Shown one piece after another: positions 18,920-28,481 of a stretch of 64,000 nt of DNA; within the stretch, counting starts at the first letter, position 1, and each line of letters opens with the position of its first letter. The stretch comes from Planctomycetota bacterium (GTDB lineage Bacteria; Planctomycetota; UBA8742; UBA2392). Where the stretch lies: positions 186,001 to 250,000 of the forward strand of contig JADJRK010000001.1 in NCBI GenBank assembly GCA_016712285.1, read 5' to 3'. The notes beneath the pieces were generated by a model. It saw only the letters and a list, made by a program, of their open reading frames with translations. It made no database searches and was not told the DNA's origin. Position numbers and translations under genes: made by a program.

Positions 18920-19957
18920 ATGGACCCAAAGGACTTCAAGAAGCAGTTTGGCCGGGCGTTTCGCGGACTTCGCGGCGATGGTCTGACACAGGCCGCAATT
19001 GCGGAACGGCTGCCACAGATTGAAGCGGCTGCCGCCGGAGGAAACGCCCAGGCCCAGTGGGATCTTGGAAACTGCAAACGCTACGGTTGGGGCTGCGAAC
19101 GTGACGAGCCTGCTGGCCTCAATTGGTACATGAAGGCCGCTGAGCACGGATTGCTGGATGCGATGTTCAGCGTCGCCGCCTGCTATCAGGAAGGCTGGGG
19201 CGTGTTGCGAGACCCGGCTGAAGCCGCCAATTGGTTCCGGCGAGCGGCCGACAAGGGCCACGCCATGTCAGCTCACTACCTGGCTGCGCTTTACTCGCGA
19301 GGCGTTGGGGTCGAGCAATCTGACGCGGAGGCGTTCTACTGGAACATGAAGGCTGCGGAAGCTGGCTTGGCCGATGCACAGGAGAATGTGGGGCGGGGCT
19401 TGCGCTCGGGGCTTGGTGTGCGTGCTGACCCTGCCGAAGCCGTCAAGTGGTTCCGCAGGGCGGCGGACCAAGGGCTGGCCGTGGCCCAGTACAGCCTGGG
19501 GACCTGCTACCACGAAGGCCGTGGTGTGCCGCGTAACGACGGCAAAGCGATTGAATGGTTTCGCAAGGCTGCCGACCAGAAGCACATCGAGGCCCAGTAC
19601 AACCTGGCGGTGCTGCTGGCAGTCGGCCAAGGCGTGAAGCACGACAAGGCCGAGTCGCTCAAGTGGATGTTCGCCGCGGCGGAACAAGGCAGCGGACGTG
19701 CTCAGTGCAACCTTGCCATCACGTACCAGCTGGGTGACGGAGTAGCACGCGACATGGCCGAGGCAATGCGTTGGCTGAAGTTGTCGGCCGAGAACGGTGA
19801 GGCCGACGGCCAAGCTGCCCTGGGCCGGTGCTACGAGCTGGGGCAGGACGTGCCCAAGGATCTGGAAACCGCCAAGATGTGGTACCGCAAGGCCGCCGCC
19901 CAAGGCCATCCCAAAGTCAGGGCGCTGCTTGAAGCCTTGGAGAAAAGGAACACGTGA
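18920..19957 (+). CDS. Sel1-repeat protein
   Basis: From the ATG at 18920 this has 345 residues: a short N-terminal helical region, then eight Sel1-like repeats of 36 residues (units like AQYSLGTCYHEGRGV, EWFRKAADQ). Such solenoids bind partner proteins and are common in signalling and in defence-associated genes. No signal peptide is seen, so it is probably cytoplasmic. An in-frame GTG at 18806 would add 38 residues but makes an odd N-terminus; neither start has a strong ribosome site. Its stop overlaps the next gene's start (GTGA), so the two are probably co-translated. Confidence 0.85.
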   Translation: MDPKDFKKQFGRAFRGLRGDGLTQAAIAERLPQIEAAAAGGNAQAQWDLGNCKRYGWGCERDEPAGLNWYMKAAEHGLLDAMFSVAACYQEGWGVLRDPAEAANWFRRAADKGHAMSAHYLAALYSRGVGVEQSDAEAFYWNMKAAEAGLADAQENVGRGLRSGLGVRADPAEAVKWFRRAADQGLAVAQYSLGTCYHEGRGVPRNDGKAIEWFRKAADQKHIEAQYNLAVLLAVGQGVKHDKAESLKWMFAAAEQGSGRAQCNLAITYQLGDGVARDMAEAMRWLKLSAENGEADGQAALGRCYELGQDVPKDLETAKMWYRKAAAQGHPKVRALLEALEKRNT

Positions 19958-20493
19958 TACTCGATGGGCAGCGGCTTACGGAGGAGCACTGGCACGACTT
20001 GGCCTTGTCTGTGTTTGACTACATTCGTGCTCAACCGCGCAGGATCCAGTGGCATCCCTTGCGGACGATGGCTTTCAAACTGATCGGTGATGCGGAACTT
20101 GACGTGATGGTGTTCGGCGCGTGCAAGTTGCGAACCGATCTCTTTGTAGTGTCTGCTGACGGCAAGGTTGCCAAGCTACGCGACGCCGGGCTCTACAGCC
20201 CCGACTTCGACCCCACGGCCATCCCGGTCACTGAACAACCCGGTGATGGCGACGGCGAGTTCGCCATTTATGTAACCGACTGGGACGTGGGGCCGAAGGG
20301 TTCCGGCCCCTACAGGGCAGTGATCCACCGAACAAATTGCCGGTTCTTTGAGAACCGCGTCCACGCGAAGACGGGCATCGGATACAAGAACCGCTGGCTG
20401 GGACCGATGCGCGGTCTGAAGACCGCGATTGACGAGGCCGCGGGCCTCCACCCTTGGCGACGGTGCGACGTATGCATCAACAAGCGGGGCTGA
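19954..20493 (+). CDS. Hypothetical protein with C-terminal HxxxC...CxxC
   Basis: This 179-residue protein is unknown to me. It starts at a GTG overlapping the Sel1 gene's stop by four bases. The C-terminal third has AVIHRTNCRFFENR and later WRRCDVCINKR, giving an H-x3-C and a C-x2-C pair that could bind zinc. The arrangement is like the small treble-clef or Ada-like modules found at the ends of some restriction-associated proteins. The N-terminal part is alpha/beta with no clear motif. It is convergent with the DUF932 gene. Confidence 0.6.
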   Translation: MILDGQRLTEEHWHDLALSVFDYIRAQPRRIQWHPLRTMAFKLIGDAELDVMVFGACKLRTDLFVVSADGKVAKLRDAGLYSPDFDPTAIPVTEQPGDGDGEFAIYVTDWDVGPKGSGPYRAVIHRTNCRFFENRVHAKTGIGYKNRWLGPMRGLKTAIDEAAGLHPWRRCDVCINKRG

Positions 20494-20506
20494 ACATTGT
20501 GCCCCA

Positions 20507-21544
20507 CTAGTTGTCGATCCACCTGCCCGTTGCGGACAGGTCCGTGAGGCGGCCGCCGAGGGTTTGCAGCTTGTGGCGGCTTTCCAAGGTGAGCACGTTG
20601 TCGTTGCCTGCGCGGGTCAGGGCGTTGATGACGTTGTACAGCGTTTGGCCGGGTTCGATCTGGTATGCCCGGTTCACCGCGGTGTGTTCATCTTCCGCCA
20701 GCTCGTAGCGGGTGACGATGCGGTCCAGCGCCTTCTCAGGTTCCTTGACCTGGATACCGCGGGTGCCTGCGAACGCTGTCGCGGCCTGCGCTGACAACTC
20801 AATGGCGTGGTCGAAGGCCTCGCGCACCTGGTCGGCGATTTCGGCCTTGCCGACGTGCCTTCGCTGGTACGCCCAGCGGCCCGCACCCATTACGAGCCCG
20901 TTCAAGCAGATTGTCCTGAACACCAACGCGCTGATGTTCACTCGGGCCAGGCCGACTTCGCTGTTGCGAAGATGCAGGCCGCGGTGCAGCGGGTCGCGGC
21001 GGGCTTCCGGCATGCCGGTTTCGTGGTCGCCGACCACCTGCATGTCGAGGTAGCCCTCGGTCAACTCGCAGCGGATCTGCGTGTTCGCGCCGAGCCGGGA
21101 TTCCAGCCACCCCAGGATGTCGAGGTGGTTGATCACGCGGTAGCTGCCCGACAGCACGCCGCGGACTTCGCCGCCCTCGAAACGCAGCATCACGTCGCGG
21201 TCGGTCTCGCGCAGCCAGCGGTTGACGTTGCGGGCGCGCAAGTCGGGATCGCACCGGCGCAGGTAGGGTGCCGGAATGCCCAGCTTGGCGGCAAGCTGGC
21301 CGAAGGCGTGCTCGCGCAGGGTGTAACGCTCGCTGCCGCCCACCATCAACGCACTATCCACTGGTGCCATCGCCAGTTCGCGGGTGCTGACAACCACATC
21401 ACGCTGGTCATGCGCCAGCGCAGCCAGCCGGTCGCGCAGTTCGCCCAGCATTGAGCCGGGTTCCTCGTTGAGTCGCCCGAAACGCAATTCACTCGCCGTG
21501 TCTTCGGGTGCAGACACAGCAGTTCCATCGGCGCTTAGCACCAT
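20507..21544 (-). CDS. DUF932 phage/plasmid-related protein
   Basis: This 345-residue protein matches the DUF932 family found on plasmids, phages and integrative elements, often near replication or recombination genes; its biochemical role is not established. Family-like segments are LAAKLGIPAPYLRRC, VNRWLRETDRDVMLR, GVLSGSYRVINHLDIL, and GLHLRNSEVGLARVNI. The ATG at 21544 has GGAGG eight bases upstream and is preferred over an in-frame start six codons earlier. It is divergent from the SNF2 helicase gene. Confidence 0.8.
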   Translation of the reverse strand: MVLSADGTAVSAPEDTASELRFGRLNEEPGSMLGELRDRLAALAHDQRDVVVSTRELAMAPVDSALMVGGSERYTLREHAFGQLAAKLGIPAPYLRRCDPDLRARNVNRWLRETDRDVMLRFEGGEVRGVLSGSYRVINHLDILGWLESRLGANTQIRCELTEGYLDMQVVGDHETGMPEARRDPLHRGLHLRNSEVGLARVNISALVFRTICLNGLVMGAGRWAYQRRHVGKAEIADQVREAFDHAIELSAQAATAFAGTRGIQVKEPEKALDRIVTRYELAEDEHTAVNRAYQIEPGQTLYNVINALTRAGNDNVLTLESRHKLQTLGGRLTDLSATGRWIDN

Positions 21545-21839
21545 GGGATGACCTCCAAACAATGGGATGTAGGACCGTATCGGCCCGAGTACGCACTCGC
21601 TGCCCGATGCAACGAGATGAGGCCCGCAGCGTGCGCTACGAGCCTCTTCTATCTACTTATGCCACGGAATCAGCAGTTATTCGGCGCGAGCGGCACGTTG
21701 GGACTTGGAGTACCGCCACGCATCGCACGAATGAAGCTCATTCGACAGAATTTGGTCCGCCGCTACAATGCCGCAACTGGCAGGTCGGTCCGTGTGTCGC
21801 GTGCACCACTATACTGTGCCACTCATCGTTAGGGGCTGC
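21545..21839. promoter_or_regulatory. Divergent promoter region of the defence cluster
   Basis: This 295-bp gap separates the DUF932 gene from the first gene of the defence cluster and should hold the cluster's promoter. TATACT at 21810-21815 is a plausible -10 box 25 bases before the helicase ATG. No good -35 is seen at 17 bp, so it may need an activator. No gene or repeat is evident. Confidence 0.4.
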
Positions 21840-24800
21840 ATGGCACGGCTTGAAGATCTGAAGAAGGGCGCGCTCGTTCGGGGCATCACACCCTCCGGCG
21901 CGGTGAAGATCATTGACGTCGAGTTCATTGGCGACCAAGCCGCCAACGTCACGTTCGAAGACACTCACGGGTCACCTGCGCGCCAACTGCTGTACCGAGA
22001 TGCCGAGGCTTCACTTGAGCTGGTGGCGCGAGGCCGCCAGTGGTCGTTCGATGGCGATGGTGACCTGCTAAGATTGGCTGCTGAAGCGCAACGAATCAAG
22101 CTCGCCCATCTGTTTGACCCCTACCTGGCGATTCACACGTCCAAGATAGATCCGCTGCCGCACCAGATAGTCGCCGTCTATGAGGAAATGTTGCTTCGGC
22201 AGCCTCTGCGCTTCCTGCTTGCCGATGACCCAGGCGCTGGCAAGACGATCATGGCAGGCCTGTTCATCAAGGAACTGATGATCCGGGGTGATCTGGAGCG
22301 CTGTCTTGTCGTCGCCCCCGGCAACTTGGTCGAGCAGTGGCAGGAAGAGCTGGGCGAGAAGTTCGGTCTCGAATTCGACCTGCTGACTCGCGACCTGATC
22401 AACGCAACCCGCACAGGGAACCCGTTGACAGAGAAAAACCTGCTGATCGCCCGATTGGACATGCTGTCCCGCAACGTTGATCTTCAGGAGCGCATGCAGG
22501 CGTCGAATGAGTGGGACCTGGTGGTAGTCGACGAAGCCCACAAGATGTCCGCCAGCCGGTTCGGCAACGAGGTCAAACGCACCAAGCGGTTTCAGCTTGG
22601 TCAACTTCTGGGCCAGCGCGCTCGTCACTTCCTCTTGATGACCGCGACGCCGCACAACGGCAAGCCTGACGACTTCGACCTATTCATGTCGCTTCTGGAC
22701 GGGGACCGCTTTGAGGGCAAGCCAAGCGACGGCGTACACAAGGCCGACGTCAGCGACTTGATGCGCCGGATGATCAAGGAGGAACTGGTCACGTTCGAAG
22801 GCAAGCCGTTGTTTCCGGAGCGAAAAGCTTACACCGTCACCTACAAGCTCTCCGAGCCTGAGCAATTGCTGTACGGGGCGGTGACCGACTACGTTCGCGA
22901 AGAGATGAACCGCGTCGAGCGCTTCGCCGAAGAGGACAACCGGCGGCGCATGAACGTCGGCTTTGCTCTTCAGATCCTTCAGCGCCGCTTGGCTTCTTCC
23001 CCTCTCGCCATCTTTCGCTCAATCAAGCGGAGAAAGGAGCGCCTGGAACGTCGCCTGCTTGACGAAAAGGCGATGCAGAAGTCAGGGCGCTCTACCCTGG
23101 AAACCAGCGACTGGCTACCTGCCATCAATGAAGACTTCTGGGATGAGATTGACGATGCACCTGAGGCCGAGGTCGAAGAAGAAGAGAATCGCGTGATCGA
23201 CCAGGCCACTGCCGCAAGGACGATCGAAGAGCTGCAAACCGAAATCGGAACGCTGAAAGTCCTCGAAGAACAAGCGAAGCGCGTGCTCCAGGCGGAGCAG
23301 GACACCAAGTGGAGTCACTTGCAGCAGATCCTCGACGCCCCCCTGATGACCGACCGCGACGGGAACCGGCGCAAGCTGATCATCTTTACTGAGCCAAAAG
23401 ACTCCGTCGAATACCTGACCGAGCGCATCAAGCGACTGCTTGGCAAGGACGAAGCGGTGGTGGTGATCCACGGCGGGGTCGGCCGCGAAGCCAGGCGAAA
23501 CATCGTCGAGTCATTCCGTCACAATGCGGACACGCTGATCATGGTGGCGAACGACGCGGCCTGTGAGGGCATCAACCTTCAACGTGCCCACCTGATGATC
23601 AACTACGATCTGCCGTGGAATCCCAACAAGCTTGAGCAACGCTTCGGCCGCATCCACCGCATCGGCCAGAAAGAGGTGTGCCACGTCTGGAATCTTGTCG
23701 CGATCGACACCCGTGAAGGCCACGTCTTTCACCGCCTGCTGGAGAAGCTCGAAGAAGAGCGCAAGGCGCTGCAAGGTCGCGTGTACGACGTCCTCGGCCA
23801 GTTGTTCGAAGCCGAGCCACTGCGCGAGTTGCTCATGCGCGCCATTCGCTACGGAGAAGATCCGGAAGTCAGGGCCAAGCTGGAGCAGAAGATCGACGGC
23901 GCGGTGAACCTGGACCGCATTCGCGCCTTGCTTGAGGAACGCGCGCTGGTCAAGGACACGATGAGCGCCGAGAAAGTGCTAACGATCCGCGACGAGATGG
24001 AACGCGCCGAGGCCCGTCGCCTGCAACCTCACTTCATCCAAAGCTTCTTCATGGAGGCATTCGACCGTCTCGGCGGCCACACGCGCAAACGTGAGCCCGA
24101 ACGCTGGGAGGTCACAAGGGTGCCCGCACGCGTCATGCGCCGCGATCGCCAGATCGGCACCGGTGCGGCCGTACAGCCAAAGTACGAACGGATGTGCTTC
24201 AAGAGGAACCTGGTCAACCAGTCGCCGGTAGCGGCCTACCTGGCACCTGGTCATCCGCTGCTTGAGTCCGTCATCGACATCACGCTTGAGCTGCACCGCG
24301 ACGTGCTCAAGACTGGCGCAACACTCGTTGACGAGAAAGACGAAGGCAACGAACTGCGAGTCCTCTTCTTTCTTGAGCAAAGCGTGCAGAACGGGATGCG
24401 CACCCACCGCGGCGAGCAACAGGTCATCGCCCGCGAGCTGCTGTTCATGGAGATCGACCGCCACGGGAACGTCCGCGATGCCGGTCCTGCGCCGTACTTG
24501 AACTACCGCAAAATCGGCGACGACGAGAAGGCGAAGATTGCGAGCGCGCTGAATGCCGAGTGGCTAAGTGACGCACTGGAGAACCGCATCATGGGGCATG
24601 CCATCCAGCATTCAGTGCCCCGCATGGTGCAACGGGTCAAGTCATTCCACCTGCCGCTGCTTCAAAAGACCGAGCTGCAAGTTCAGGCCAGGTTGACTCG
24701 TGAGATCAACCACTGGTCCTATCGGGCAGCCGACCTGGAAGAGAAAGAGAAGGCTGGCAAGAAGCCGCGGCTGAACTCAGCCCTGGCGAAACAACGCGCC

Positions 24801-25337
24801 GAAAACCTCGCTCGGCGTTTGGAGCAACGGCTCGCTGAAATCGCCCTCCAGCAAAACATCAAAGCCCTGCCACCAGTGATCAAGGGTGGCTGCCTGGTTG
24901 TACCCGTCGGACTGCTTCGCCAGGCTGGGTCACCCAACACGCATATGCCGGATGCGGAAGCCCGCAAAGCTGTCGAACTTGCAGCCATGAAGGCGGTGAT
25001 CGCGGCCGAACTGTCGCTGGGCAACGTTCCGCGGGATGTAAGTTCCGAAAATGTTGGGTGGGACGTCGAGTCCCGTGATGGGCGGACGAAGCGGCTTCGG
25101 TTCATTGAGGTGAAGGGGCGCGCCAAGGGTGCCGACACAGTCACCGTCACGCGCAATGAGATCCTACAGGCCTTGAACGAGCCCGATTCATTCATCTTGG
25201 CGTTGGTTCAGGTGGACGGCGACGACGTAGTACTGCGGTACCTGCGCGAACCATTCCGCAACGAGCCTGACTTCGGCGTCACCAGTGTGAACTATGCCTG
25301 GCAGGAACTCTGGAATCGTTCGGGGGCTCCGGCGTGA
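21840..25337 (+). CDS. SNF2-family helicase with C-terminal DUF3883
   Basis: This 1165-residue protein has a complete SNF2/HepA-type motor: Walker A DDPGAGKTIMAG, DEAH box VVDEAHKMS, motif III MTATPHNGKPDD, and motif VI RFGRIHRIGQ. A long charged insert separates the two RecA lobes (about 380-490). The C-terminal region ends in a DUF3883-like domain (FIEVKGRAKGADTVTVTRNE), with an E-x-K that resembles a degraded nuclease fold. Such helicases translocate on DNA in DISARM-like and related modules. The ATG at 21840 is chosen over upstream in-frame starts because it begins the conserved part. Its stop overlaps the next start (GTGA). Confidence 0.92.
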   Translation: MARLEDLKKGALVRGITPSGAVKIIDVEFIGDQAANVTFEDTHGSPARQLLYRDAEASLELVARGRQWSFDGDGDLLRLAAEAQRIKLAHLFDPYLAIHTSKIDPLPHQIVAVYEEMLLRQPLRFLLADDPGAGKTIMAGLFIKELMIRGDLERCLVVAPGNLVEQWQEELGEKFGLEFDLLTRDLINATRTGNPLTEKNLLIARLDMLSRNVDLQERMQASNEWDLVVVDEAHKMSASRFGNEVKRTKRFQLGQLLGQRARHFLLMTATPHNGKPDDFDLFMSLLDGDRFEGKPSDGVHKADVSDLMRRMIKEELVTFEGKPLFPERKAYTVTYKLSEPEQLLYGAVTDYVREEMNRVERFAEEDNRRRMNVGFALQILQRRLASSPLAIFRSIKRRKERLERRLLDEKAMQKSGRSTLETSDWLPAINEDFWDEIDDAPEAEVEEEENRVIDQATAARTIEELQTEIGTLKVLEEQAKRVLQAEQDTKWSHLQQILDAPLMTDRDGNRRKLIIFTEPKDSVEYLTERIKRLLGKDEAVVVIHGGVGREARRNIVESFRHNADTLIMVANDAACEGINLQRAHLMINYDLPWNPNKLEQRFGRIHRIGQKEVCHVWNLVAIDTREGHVFHRLLEKLEEERKALQGRVYDVLGQLFEAEPLRELLMRAIRYGEDPEVRAKLEQKIDGAVNLDRIRALLEERALVKDTMSAEKVLTIRDEMERAEARRLQPHFIQSFFMEAFDRLGGHTRKREPERWEVTRVPARVMRRDRQIGTGAAVQPKYERMCFKRNLVNQSPVAAYLAPGHPLLESVIDITLELHRDVLKTGATLVDEKDEGNELRVLFFLEQSVQNGMRTHRGEQQVIARELLFMEIDRHGNVRDAGPAPYLNYRKIGDDEKAKIASALNAEWLSDALENRIMGHAIQHSVPRMVQRVKSFHLPLLQKTELQVQARLTREINHWSYRAADLEEKEKAGKKPRLNSALAKQRAENLARRLEQRLAEIALQQNIKALPPVIKGGCLVVPVGLLRQAGSPNTHMPDAEARKAVELAAMKAVIAAELSLGNVPRDVSSENVGWDVESRDGRTKRLRFIEVKGRAKGADTVTVTRNEILQALNEPDSFILALVQVDGDDVVLRYLREPFRNEPDFGVTSVNYAWQELWNRSGAPA

Positions 25338-26962
25338 TCTTGGAGGAACAAATCAAGGCATGGTGCACAGCCGCTGAGTCAGAGCACCTGGAGTTCAAGG
25401 AAGCCTCGGCCGGTTTCGACACAGGCAAGCTGCTGCGGTATTGCGCCGCACTCGCCAACGAGGGCGGCGGCCAACTCGTACTCGGCATGACCAACGTGGT
25501 CCCGAGAACGATTCAGGGCACGCGTGCGTTCCTCGACCTGAACCAGGTCAAAAACCACTTGCTACAGCAGTTGCGCGTTCGCATCGACGTGGATGAGATT
25601 GAAGTTGACTCCAAGCGCATTGTTGTCTTCAAAGTGCCTACCCGCGCCCCCGGCAGGCCGATCGACGTTGACGGGCGCTACTACATGAGGTCCGGCGAAA
25701 GTCTTGTCGAAATGACCCTTGACCACATCCATGCCATCCTCAACGAGACCGCCCCCGATTACTCCGCAGAGTTCGTAAAGGGTGCGTCGCCCGGTGACCT
25801 GGACGATGCACTGATTGCCCGATTCCGTGCAAGGTGGCGCGAGAAGTCCGGCAAGACCTCCCTTGATCGCGTGTCACCTAATCAAGTCCTCGATGATGCC
25901 GAACTGACTCGCAACGGCGAAGTAACCGTCGCGGCACTCGTACTGCTCGGCACGGCCAAGGCGGCCAGCAGATTCCTCGCTCAGTCGGAAACCGTGTTCG
26001 AGTATCGCAACGATCCCGCCTCAATTGAGCCCCAGCAACGCAAGGAGTTTCGCCGCGGGTTCTTCGGCTATCTGGATGAACTCTGGCAACTGATCAACCT
26101 GCGCAACGAGCAGCATCAGCTCCGGCAAGGCCTCTTCGTCCATGCCGTCCCTGACCTGGATGAAGACATTGTTCGCGAGGCATTGCTCAACGCATTTGCG
26201 CACCGTGACTATCGTGACGGCCGATCAATCTGGATTAGGCAGTCGCCCCACCAGCTTGAGATCACGAGTCCGGGTGGGTTTCCACCCGGTATCTCAGCCG
26301 ACAACGTCATGTTCCGCCAAAACCCGCGAAACCGTCGGATTTCAGAAGCACTCCAGAAGTGCGGCCTGGTTGAACGCGGCAACCAGGGCGCGAAGCTGAT
26401 GTTCCAGAAGTCGATTGTCGAGGGCAAACAGCCCCCCGATTACACGGGCAGCGATGAGCACCAGGTCGCTGTCAAGCTCTCCGGGACCGTCGAGCCGCGC
26501 TTCCTCACGTTCCTCAACCGCATCAGCCAGAACCAGCGAAGGGCCTTTGAGTTGAAAGACCTGCTCGTGCTCCGACGCCTGCATCAGCTACAACCGATTC
26601 CGCCAGAACTCCGCGACTCCCTCCAGAAGCTGCGCGATGTCGGAGTGGTAGAAACAAAAGGCCGCGGCAAGGGCACCCGCTACATTCTCGCCAGGGGCCT
26701 CTATGAGGCCATGGGCGAACGTGCGGCGTACACCCGCAGCGTTGGCCTTGACGATGACGAGAAGCGGACGCTGGTCCTGAAACACCTCCGAGCCTGCGGT
26801 GACGAAGGCTGCGCAATCAGCGAAATCGCCCAAGTGGTCCCCGGCATCCCACGGACCAGCCTGAAGCGTATGTTGACCAGCCTCCGCTCGCAGGGTCTGA
26901 TCCATCAGGCCGGTCAGGGTCGGGCGGCCAAGTGGGTCATCAAACCTCCGGAAAGCACTTGA
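25334..26962 (+). CDS. AlbA_2/Schlafen-type ATP-binding regulator with wHTH
   Basis: This 542-residue protein has an N-terminal AlbA_2 (Schlafen-like) domain: HLEFKEASAGFDTGKLLR, ANEGGGQLVLGMTN, YYMRSGESLVEM. The middle is a GHKL/HATPase-like domain as in the 'RecG-related' family (REALLNAFAHRDYRDG, ITSPGGFPPGI, EHQVAVKLSG). It ends with two winged-helix segments (about 395-460 and 475-540). It overlaps the helicase gene by four bases and is surely co-expressed. In defence clusters these proteins may be regulators or nucleic-acid sensors. The start is a GTG within the upstream stop. Confidence 0.88.
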   Translation: MILEEQIKAWCTAAESEHLEFKEASAGFDTGKLLRYCAALANEGGGQLVLGMTNVVPRTIQGTRAFLDLNQVKNHLLQQLRVRIDVDEIEVDSKRIVVFKVPTRAPGRPIDVDGRYYMRSGESLVEMTLDHIHAILNETAPDYSAEFVKGASPGDLDDALIARFRARWREKSGKTSLDRVSPNQVLDDAELTRNGEVTVAALVLLGTAKAASRFLAQSETVFEYRNDPASIEPQQRKEFRRGFFGYLDELWQLINLRNEQHQLRQGLFVHAVPDLDEDIVREALLNAFAHRDYRDGRSIWIRQSPHQLEITSPGGFPPGISADNVMFRQNPRNRRISEALQKCGLVERGNQGAKLMFQKSIVEGKQPPDYTGSDEHQVAVKLSGTVEPRFLTFLNRISQNQRRAFELKDLLVLRRLHQLQPIPPELRDSLQKLRDVGVVETKGRGKGTRYILARGLYEAMGERAAYTRSVGLDDDEKRTLVLKHLRACGDEGCAISEIAQVVPGIPRTSLKRMLTSLRSQGLIHQAGQGRAAKWVIKPPEST

Positions 26963-27119
26963 GTGGACAGCTTGTGGATTGATGTCAGTTTGGTCCAATT
27001 CCGTGGTCAATCGCTAACACAACTGCTGCCAAAAACTGGGCTTATGTGGACCACCAAATCCGCATTGCAGCGTCACTTGGTCCAATTAGCGTCACGCCGG
27101 GGCATCCAAAGGCCGCTCT

Positions 27120-27656
27120 ATGAAACCAATCTTCACCATCCATGAGGGTGAGTTCCTGGTTGGTGAGCACATCAACCGAGACAAGCACCTCGCCAAGCGA
27201 TTCAACGTGTGGGTGCCGACGAAGGACTCGGGTGTGGACCTCTTGGTCACGCGCAAAAAGCGCGACGGCCGCCCGGTAGGCCTTCAGGTCAAGTTCTCGC
27301 GCAGCTACTGGTTCATCAAGGAACTCGCTGGCAAAGTTCAAGCCACCAGTTGGTTCCGCCTGGATCCCGCCAAGATTCGAAACAGCACTGCCGACCTATG
27401 GGTGTTCGTCATCATCACGCTCAAACACAAGCAGCACTTCGTCGTGATTCCGACCCGCGAACTGGCCAAGCGCATCCCCAAGAAGTGCGGCAAGCGCTGG
27501 GACTTGTACTTGTGGGTTTACCCCGGAAAGAAGTGCTACAACATGCGCGACGTTTGCAACGAGGACCGCGTAGCCGCCCTGGACTGTGGCGTCAAGGACA
27601 GGGCTCGCGACTTCACACGCTGGCTCGAAAATTGGGACTTGCTCCAGCGGCCCTGA
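27120..27656 (+). CDS. PD-(D/E)XK-like small nuclease-fold protein
   Basis: In this 178-residue protein DSGVDLLVTRKKRDG followed by VGLQVKFSRSYWF gives the D-x(n)-QxK pattern of restriction-endonuclease-like folds (the usual E replaced by Q, as in several real families). Later parts (VIPTRELAKRIPKKCG) are also typical of small restriction-fold proteins. It could be a nuclease effector of the cluster or an inactive DNA-binding version. It follows a 157-bp gap after the AlbA_2 gene, in which I see no gene, and precedes the CBS-HEPN gene by 33 bp. Confidence 0.65.
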   Translation: MKPIFTIHEGEFLVGEHINRDKHLAKRFNVWVPTKDSGVDLLVTRKKRDGRPVGLQVKFSRSYWFIKELAGKVQATSWFRLDPAKIRNSTADLWVFVIITLKHKQHFVVIPTRELAKRIPKKCGKRWDLYLWVYPGKKCYNMRDVCNEDRVAALDCGVKDRARDFTRWLENWDLLQRP

Positions 27657-27689
27657 TGGGCGCGCAATACGCAATGGAACCGTTCAGAG

Positions 27690-28481
27690 ATGTCCGAACT
27701 ATACGGCGAGCTTCAATCAGCCATGAAGGCCATGGAAGCGAGCTTCCACGTTGGTCTTATCGGGACGTTCAGGCCTGACTTGGTTTGCGTTCGTCGCGAC
27801 GACAACGTTTCGCACGCGCTTGAACTTGAGCAGGGGAAGGACTTCGACCAATTCCCGGTTCTCCACGACGACTCCATCGTCGGAATTCTGTTTCGTGGCG
27901 ACTATGATCGAAGCTGGAGCGTAGCCGACGTGATGAATGACGCGGGTGACGGGGTCCTTGTTTCGTCGACGATGCCCATAGCGGATCTCATTCCGGAACT
28001 TCAGATCCTTCACGCCAAACTCATCCTGCGCAACGCTCGCATCGAGGGCCTGGTGACGCAGTCGGACTTGCTGAAGCTCCCAGTACGCATTCTAGTCTTT
28101 GGCCTCGTGAACCACCTCGAACTGTGCCTGCGGGCGCTGATTCGCACTCGGCTGAAAGAGAGTGAGTGGCTGGACCGACTGAACTCGGCAGCTAGGAGCC
28201 GAGTGACGAAGGACCAGCGCAGGCTCAGAAAGCAACGATTAGAGCCGGACCCGCTTGAGTTCACGACGTTTTCCCACTTGATCCAGATTGTGCTGGCAGA
28301 GCCCGACATGCCGGACGACAGCAAGGAGGAACTGGAGCGCATCAAGGCCCTTCGTGACGACATCGCTCATGCCAAGACCTTCATTGCGTCACCCGACGAC
28401 GTCTACAAGTTCGCGACCACGTTCATCATCCTGCAACGCTGGATCGAAAACATCACGCTAATGGTAGAAGCTGCATCATGA
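27690..28481 (+). CDS. CBS-domain protein with C-terminal HEPN-like domain
   Basis: The N-terminal half (about 1-125) has two CBS-like halves (RPDLVCVRRDDNVSHALEL, DQFPVLHDDSIVGIL; later SSTMPIADLIPEL, RIEGLVTQSDLLKLP), a module that binds adenosyl nucleotides. The C-terminal half is all-helical and carries LERIKALRDDIAHAKTF, whose R-x4-H is the signature of HEPN RNases. A CBS-HEPN fusion inside a defence cluster suggests a nucleotide-sensing, RNA-cutting effector. The ATG of the methylase gene overlaps its stop (ATGA). Confidence 0.7.
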   Translation: MSELYGELQSAMKAMEASFHVGLIGTFRPDLVCVRRDDNVSHALELEQGKDFDQFPVLHDDSIVGILFRGDYDRSWSVADVMNDAGDGVLVSSTMPIADLIPELQILHAKLILRNARIEGLVTQSDLLKLPVRILVFGLVNHLELCLRALIRTRLKESEWLDRLNSAARSRVTKDQRRLRKQRLEPDPLEFTTFSHLIQIVLAEPDMPDDSKEELERIKALRDDIAHAKTFIASPDDVYKFATTFIILQRWIENITLMVEAAS

